Of a stretch of DNA of 64,000 nt, positions 60,066 through 64,000 are shown piece by piece. Source of the DNA: Deltaproteobacteria bacterium (GTDB lineage Bacteria; Myxococcota_A; UBA9160; UBA6930). The translations under genes were made by a program, and so were the position numbers. Below the pieces are notes generated by a model. The model was given only the letters and a program-made list of their open reading frames with translations. It was not told where the DNA came from and ran no database searches. Within the stretch, counting starts at the first letter, position 1; every line of letters starts with the position of its first letter. The stretch spans positions 102,062 through 166,061 of the forward strand of contig JAPPPQ010000013.1 of assembly GCA_028817435.1 (NCBI GenBank), read 5' to 3'.

Positions 60066-61142
60066 ATGAATCTCCTGTCGCCCGCACCGCGGGCAGAGCG
60101 ACAGCACCGTTGCAGTCAGCGCGGAGCATGGATCGGGCGGGCAGCGGCCCTCTTCGCCGCCTCGCTGCTGGGCGCATCGCTGGCCGCGCCCGGCGCACAA
60201 GCCCAAGGCCTGGCAGATTACGACCTGTTGCTGCAGGGCGCCTGGTGGGCGGACCGCAGCTTCGCCGACGATCTGCTCGCAGGCGACTGCACGCAGGTGC
60301 GGTCGGACGAGGCCGGGCGTTGCGCCTTCCTGCGCATTGGCGGCCGGGTTTTCAACCGCAGCGAGGATTCGCAACAGGGCAGGGGCGAGGTCGAGGAGGA
60401 CGCCGCGGGCTTCGCCGCGGGCTTCCGCCTGCCCCGGGAAGAGGGACACACGGTCTCCCTGGGCATGGCCTACGAGACCAGCGATGGCGAGCTGGCCCTC
60501 AATGGCGAGGCCACGGGGCAGCGCCTGCTCTTTGGCGCCGCCAGCACCAGTCAGACGGGGAACTGGAACCTGGGCTACGCCCTCAATGTCGGCTACGCCC
60601 GCCACGAAATGCGGCGCGGCGTCGCCATGGGGAGCGCGCCGCAGAGCGATCCCCGGGTGGTGCTGGCCGGGGGCCATGTGAGGTTCGGCAACCGCTACGC
60701 ACTCCCCTCGGATTTCGCCGGGCTCAAGTCCCTGGAGCTGCGGCCCAGCCTGCACAGCAGCGTCCTCTACGCAAAGGCCCAGCGCATGAGCGAGAGCGGG
60801 GGCCAGAACCTGCAGATCAACGATCTGGAGGAGCTCTACCTGGTGTTGCGGCCCAGCGTGGAGCTGCGCGGCGCAGCCCCCGATCTGGGCGGTCTCTCCG
60901 TGCAGCCCTATCTGCAATTGGGCTTCGCCTGGTTCGCCGTCGGCTCCGAGACCGACTTCATCGGGCGCGACGCCAGCGGCCCGGTATCCGGCACCGGCAA
61001 GTTCGATTCGATCCTGGCCGAAGGCGCATTGGGCGTGCGGTTGTCCGGCGAGCAGGCCGCCCTGGGCTTGGGTTACGAGGGCTCCTTCGGCGGCGATTCC
61101 ACCTCCCACCGCGCCATGCTGCGCTTGGAACTGGCCTTCTGA
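60066..61142 (+). CDS. Free-standing autotransporter-type beta-barrel protein
   Basis: The 358-residue protein has a signal peptide ending AQA and a mature part made almost only of an autotransporter barrel, ending LRLELAF. It starts DYDLLLQGAWWADRSFADDLL, closely matching the barrel start of the preceding autotransporter, so it is a paralogue of that domain without a passenger. GGAGG lies 8 bases before the ATG at 60066. It has its own promoter with a palindrome. It could be an outer-membrane porin-like or secretion partner; the role is unknown. Confidence 0.8.
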   Translation: MNLLSPAPRAERQHRCSQRGAWIGRAAALFAASLLGASLAAPGAQAQGLADYDLLLQGAWWADRSFADDLLAGDCTQVRSDEAGRCAFLRIGGRVFNRSEDSQQGRGEVEEDAAGFAAGFRLPREEGHTVSLGMAYETSDGELALNGEATGQRLLFGAASTSQTGNWNLGYALNVGYARHEMRRGVAMGSAPQSDPRVVLAGGHVRFGNRYALPSDFAGLKSLELRPSLHSSVLYAKAQRMSESGGQNLQINDLEELYLVLRPSVELRGAAPDLGGLSVQPYLQLGFAWFAVGSETDFIGRDASGPVSGTGKFDSILAEGALGVRLSGEQAALGLGYEGSFGGDSTSHRAMLRLELAF

Positions 61143-61145
61143 GCC

Positions 61146-61173
61146 GGGGCCGCAAGGGCCGCAAAGCGGCCCC
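61146..61173 (+). terminator. Hairpin after the barrel gene
   Basis: GGGGCCGC (61146-61153) pairs with GCGGCCCC (61166-61173) across a 12-base loop, directly after the stop. No T-run follows, so termination is uncertain. Confidence 0.4.
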
Positions 61174-61187
61174 AGATCGGGGGGGCC

Positions 61188-61694
61188 GTGCTCATCAAGC
61201 GGTATGCGAACCGCAAGCTCTACAACACCGAGACCAGCAGCTACATCACCCTGCGCGGCGTCGCCGATCTACTGGAGCAGGGCCAGGATGTGAAGGTGGT
61301 GGACAACGAGACGGGGGAGGACATTACCTCCGTCACGCTGTCCCAAATTCTGGCGGATGCCGAGCGCGGCGGGCGCGATGTTCCCGGCAGCCTGCTCTCG
61401 GAACTGGCCCGGCGCGGGGGAGACGCCCTCTACGGCGCACTGCGCCGGGGCATGGGCGACGCCAGCGAGAGCTTCGAAGAGCTGCAGCACAGCCTGCGCC
61501 GCCTGCTGGAGCGGGGCAGCGGGCGCAACTGGATCGCCTTCACCCCCCCCGACTTCGAGAAGGTGGTGCAGCGCAGCTTCGAGCGGGTGGCCGAACTGGT
61601 GGATCTGCCCCGGCGCTCGGATATCCGCGCGCTGACCGAACGCCTGGACCGGCTCATCACCCTGCTCGAAAGCCGGGAGCCGCCCCGAAGCTGA
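61188..61694 (+). CDS. phaR: Polyhydroxyalkanoate synthesis regulator PhaR
   Basis: The 168-residue protein begins with the PHB/PHA DNA-binding domain (IKRYANRKLYNTETSSYITL and VVDNETGEDIT), the signature of PhaR. The C-terminal half is helical with a predicted coiled coil. PhaR represses phasin genes until PHA granules form. GGGGGG precedes the GTG start. No phasin or PHA synthase gene is in the window. Confidence 0.9.
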   Translation: MLIKRYANRKLYNTETSSYITLRGVADLLEQGQDVKVVDNETGEDITSVTLSQILADAERGGRDVPGSLLSELARRGGDALYGALRRGMGDASESFEELQHSLRRLLERGSGRNWIAFTPPDFEKVVQRSFERVAELVDLPRRSDIRALTERLDRLITLLESREPPRS

Positions 61695-61810
61695 CTGGCG
61701 CGGCGGCAGCCGGCGGCCGGCTGGTTGTGTCCGCTTCTGTCACAAGTGGCGGAAGCGCATCCACGGCGCTGCAAAAGACACAGGATATGGCTCTGAGATC
61801 GCGCAATTTC

Positions 61811-61824
61811 CACAATATATTGTG
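61811..61824. promoter_or_regulatory. Perfect 14-bp palindrome upstream of mraZ
   Basis: CACAATATATTGTG is a complete palindrome in a sharply AT-rich pocket about 130 bases before mraZ. It may be an operator or part of the promoter. It lies 24 bases before the MraZ-box region. Confidence 0.5.
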
Positions 61825-61847
61825 TGTGTAACGAAATATCGCCCCAG

Positions 61848-61913
61848 TGGGATTTTTTGCTTGCCCGGTGGGGAGAAGTGGGGCAAAGTGGCCGCCGGTG
61901 GGGAGAAGTGGGC
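61848..61913 (+). promoter_or_regulatory. MraZ operator: five boxes at 10-bp spacing
   Basis: TGGGN boxes start at 61869, 61879, 61889 (degenerate TGGCC), 61899 and 61909, each separated by 5 bases, and a further TGGGA lies at 61848. Repeated TGGGN with 5-base spacers is the known MraZ binding pattern. The array ends 40 bases before the mraZ ATG, so strong autorepression is expected. Confidence 0.8.
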
Positions 61914-61952
61914 AGCAGGGAGCTGCCCGCCCCAAAACGCGGAGAGGGTGAA

Positions 61953-62426
61953 ATGGCGGCGACCGGGCGCTTTGCCCACACGATGGACGCCAAGGGCCGC
62001 ATCGCCATTCCCGAGAGGCTGAGAATGGAAATCACGAGCCAGGACCAGAAGCCGCCGGTGCTCGCGCCCTGCGTGGACGCTCCCGCCATCGCCATTTACC
62101 CCGGCAGCCGCTGGGAGGAGATCGAGCAGAAGCTGGGCCACCTGCCGGGCACTTACCCGGAGGTGCAACAGCTCCGCCGCCTGCTCTCCTCCGCAGAGGA
62201 TTGCCCCATTGACGCTCAGGGGCGGCTGCGCGTTCCGCAGTCTCTGCGCGAGCACGCCAGGCTCTCCCGGCTGGTGACCATTTCCCGCCAGGCCGGCGGC
62301 TCGCGCATTGAGATTTGGGACCGCGCCCGCTTCGAGGAAGACATCGCCACGGCAGATGGGCAGCAGATTTCCCGGGTCGTGGCGGATTTGACGGAGACAC
62401 GGGGCCTGGAAGACCTGGGCCTCTGA
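61953..62426 (+). CDS. mraZ: Transcriptional regulator MraZ
   Basis: The 157-residue protein has two AbrB-like halves, each with the family motif: TMDAKGRIAIPERLR and IDAQGRLRVPQSLR. MraZ forms a ring that binds TGGGN repeats and regulates the division and cell wall cluster. GGAGAGGG lies before the ATG at 61953. It is followed by an unusually long gap before rsmH. Confidence 0.94.
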   Translation: MAATGRFAHTMDAKGRIAIPERLRMEITSQDQKPPVLAPCVDAPAIAIYPGSRWEEIEQKLGHLPGTYPEVQQLRRLLSSAEDCPIDAQGRLRVPQSLREHARLSRLVTISRQAGGSRIEIWDRARFEEDIATADGQQISRVVADLTETRGLEDLGL

Positions 62427-62776
62427 AGAAATCCACACTGGTGAGAGGGAGGACTGGGGGGCAACCCCCGGACAAGACGAGAGGGACGGGGTCTTCCGGG
62501 GCCCCACTGCTGAGCCGGCGATCGTTGGGGGGCGTGACCCGGCTCGGCGAGGGGCCCCGGAGGCCCCAATCCCGCGCAATGCGCGGATTGGGGCCGCCCT
62601 GCTCTCGGCGCACTTCCCCTCCATTCCACTAATCCCCCGATTGGCTTGCTCAGACCGGCGGCAGCGGAGGCTGTCTCCGGTAACGCGGACCGGGGTGACC
62701 GGCCCGCGAGAGACCGGGGCGCAGCCCCACAAAAAGCGGGCTTCGAGCGGATGCCGGGCTCGCGGCGAGCTCTGCC
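62427..62776 (+). other. 350-base structured intergenic region between mraZ and rsmH
   Basis: No convincing gene is seen. The region can form several stem-loops: a hairpin with arms 62562-62577 and 62581-62595 (15 bp, one bulged C, loop AAT), a small one at about 62456-62470 (GGGGGG with CCCCC) and a GAGCCG/CGGCTC pair near 62512-62547. It could be a leader RNA controlling the downstream cell-division genes. It does not match RNase P RNA landmarks. Confidence 0.4.
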
Positions 62777-62851
62777 ATCCAAATCCAGCACCAACCCGTT
62801 CTGCTCGACGCCTGCCTCGAACTGCTGGCCGTCTCCAGGGGCCGCCTGTTC

Positions 62852-63733
62852 GTGGACGGCACCCTGGGCGATGGCGGCCACGCCGAGGCGATTCTCGCCC
62901 GCAGCGCCCCCGACGGGCGCTTGCTGGGGCTGGACCGCGACCCCGAGGCCATCGCCGTTTCGGCGCAGCGCCTCGCCCGCTACGGCCCCCGGGCCGAGCT
63001 GGTGCACGCCTCTTTCCGCGACCTGCGGGCCGTCCTCGAGGCCCGGGGCATCGCCCGGGTGGACGGCGTGCTGCTCGATCTGGGCGTCTCCTCCCGCCAG
63101 CTGGGCGAGGCCCGGCGCGGCTTCCGCTTTATGCCGCTCCCGGGCGAAGAGCAGCGGGAAGTGCCGCTGGATATGCGCATGGATCCCTCATCGGGGCCGA
63201 CCGCGGCGCAACTGCTGGCCCGCGCCAGCGCCGCGCAGCTCGAGAGCTGGCTGCGCGATTACGGCGAACTGCCCGCTGCCCGCCGCCTGGCCCGGCTGCT
63301 GGTGGAGGCGCGGCGCAATGCGCCCCCGAAAACCGCCGCGGAGCTGCGCGCGCTGGTGCAGCGCGCCGGCGCAGGCCGGGGCCGCCGCCACCACCGGGCC
63401 ACCCTGGTGTTCCAGGCCCTGCGCATTGCCGTCAACGACGAGCTCGGCGCTTTGAAGGAGGGGCTGGACGCGGCCATTGAGGCCCTGGCCGAGGGCGGCC
63501 GGCTCTGCGTGCTCTCCTATCACTCTCTGGAGGACCGCATCGTCAAGCACCGCATGCGCGACGAGGAGCGCGGCTGCGTCTGCCCGCCCGTCCAGCCGGT
63601 CTGCACCTGCGGGCGCAGCGCCCGGTTGCTGCGGCTCACCCGGCGACCGCAACGGCCCGGCGCTGCCGAAGTGCGGGACAATCCCCGCGCGCGCTCCGCC
63701 CGGCTGCGCGCCGCCCAGAGGCTGGCCGCCTGA
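62852..63733 (+). CDS. rsmH: 16S rRNA m4C1402 methyltransferase RsmH
   Basis: The 293-residue enzyme from GTG 62852 has motif I VDGTLGDGGHAEAIL, LLDLGVSSRQLGEA, RRHHRATLVFQALRIAVNDE and SYHSLEDRIVKHRMRD. It methylates N4 of C1402 in 16S rRNA. Conserved N-terminal sequence (IQHQPVLLDACLELL) continues upstream to about 62777, where the frame has no ATG, GTG or TTG until the stop at 62696. The true start may be ATC 62777, or a base is missing here. The stop overlaps the next start (TGATG). Confidence 0.9.
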   Translation: MDGTLGDGGHAEAILARSAPDGRLLGLDRDPEAIAVSAQRLARYGPRAELVHASFRDLRAVLEARGIARVDGVLLDLGVSSRQLGEARRGFRFMPLPGEEQREVPLDMRMDPSSGPTAAQLLARASAAQLESWLRDYGELPAARRLARLLVEARRNAPPKTAAELRALVQRAGAGRGRRHHRATLVFQALRIAVNDELGALKEGLDAAIEALAEGGRLCVLSYHSLEDRIVKHRMRDEERGCVCPPVQPVCTCGRSARLLRLTRRPQRPGAAEVRDNPRARSARLRAAQRLAA

Positions 63734-64000
63734 TGCCGCGCATTCCCGAAAACAGCGCGCGGGCCCATCTGCGCCTCATCCACGGCGGCGCAGACACCGA
63801 GGCCAGCGGCGCAGATTCGCCGGCGCCCCGCGCGCACCCGGCCGACGAGGCGCAGAGCGCGGAGCGCGAGCCCGCCGCAGCGCGCACGGCGCAACGCAAC
63901 GAGAGCGCGGAAAGGCGCAAGAGCGGCGGGGCGCAGCGGCGCAAGCGCGGGGCGCGCGTGCGGCGCGGGGCGCTGGCGGCGCGGGGCGTGGGAGCGGCGC
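63733..64000 (+). CDS. N-terminal part of the next division-cluster protein (ftsL position)
   Basis: An ATG that overlaps the rsmH stop opens a frame that runs to the right edge (89 codons seen). The visible part is soluble and strongly Arg/Ala-rich (RRKSGGAQRRKRGARVRRG), with no membrane helix yet. By position after rsmH it should be the small bitopic division protein FtsL with a long cytoplasmic head, but nothing in the visible sequence proves it. Confidence 0.5.
   Translation, partial: MPRIPENSARAHLRLIHGGADTEASGADSPAPRAHPADEAQSAEREPAAARTAQRNESAERRKSGGAQRRKRGARVRRGALAARGVGAA

Noticed and set aside
62427..62776. RNase P RNA gene in the mraZ-rsmH gap
   Set aside because: The universally conserved GAGGAAAGTCC and ACAGAA-type blocks were not found.
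62646..63455. Alternative plus-strand frame over rsmH
   Set aside because: It has no family motifs and is out of frame with clear RsmH motifs.
1..64000. CRISPR arrays, rRNA and tRNA genes
   Set aside because: No regularly spaced identical repeats, no rRNA-like blocks and no T-arm/cloverleaf candidates were recognised by eye; a tRNAscan or Infernal run would be decisive.

Overview
The window is a gene-dense, high-GC stretch of a Gram-negative bacterial chromosome. It carries lipoproteins with lipoboxes, an autotransporter, TatA, a DUF4292/LolB-like lipoprotein, Dxs-type isoprenoid synthesis, a PhaR-type PHA regulator, coenzyme F420 genes and an mraZ-rsmH cell-division cluster. The mix, including a histone-H1-like Lys/Arg protein, paired ArsA-like ATPases and many hypothetical exported proteins, suggests a deltaproteobacterial-type lineage (Myxococcota, Desulfobacterota or Binatota-like). 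That placement is inference. Neighbouring genes very often overlap as ATGA or GTGA, so translational coupling is common.

Layout. 1-10.9 kb: partial GtrA protein, acyl desaturase, ferredoxin-like protein; a minus-strand adenosine kinase-like/Ca exchanger/L-2-hydroxyglutarate oxidase-like operon; metF and purN; a histone-like gene with a structured leader; rpoZ; small exported and membrane proteins; a queuosine-precursor transporter; a Cys-cluster protein and a methyltransferase. 10.9-15.6 kb: a molybdenum hydroxylase operon whose FAD subunit carries an N-terminal MoaD-like domain. 15.7-25.9 kb: a peptide/nickel-type ABC importer operon with an upstream DUF4292 lipoprotein, TPR lipoprotein and APS kinase; its OppD-like ATPase is fused to two Mrr-like nuclease domains of clearly lower GC. 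26-31.2 kb: an accessory patch with a Fic protein under a 15-bp palindrome, a collapsed DNA methyltransferase copy, ComEA, a degenerate copy of the cysteine desulfurase 3' end, a fragmentary ORF and an AT-rich membrane protein. 31.2-38.5 kb: a long housekeeping run (ctpA, xseA, xseB, ispA, dxs, tlyA, erpA, iscS). 38.6-40.9 kb: two tandem DNA methyltransferases with near-identical 5' ends and different cores, the second fused to an HNH nuclease. 41-48.4 kb: YkvA-like protein, exported proteins, then cofD-cofC-cofE, in which a broken cofC copy and an AT-rich two-gene insert interrupt the operon. 48.4-56.5 kb: engB, a COG0523 GTPase fused to a sulfite-oxidase-like module, gltX, a phosphohexomutase, tatA and two ArsA-like ATPases. 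56.5-64 kb: an autotransporter and a free-standing barrel paralogue, phaR, then mraZ (with five spaced MraZ boxes) and rsmH and the start of the next division-cluster gene.

The strongest non-routine signals are the OppD-Mrr fusion, the two AT-rich inserts flanked by duplicated pieces of the host gene (cofC and iscS), the methyltransferase array, the MoaD-FAD-subunit fusion and the structured leader of the histone-like gene. No rRNA, tRNA or CRISPR array was recognised.
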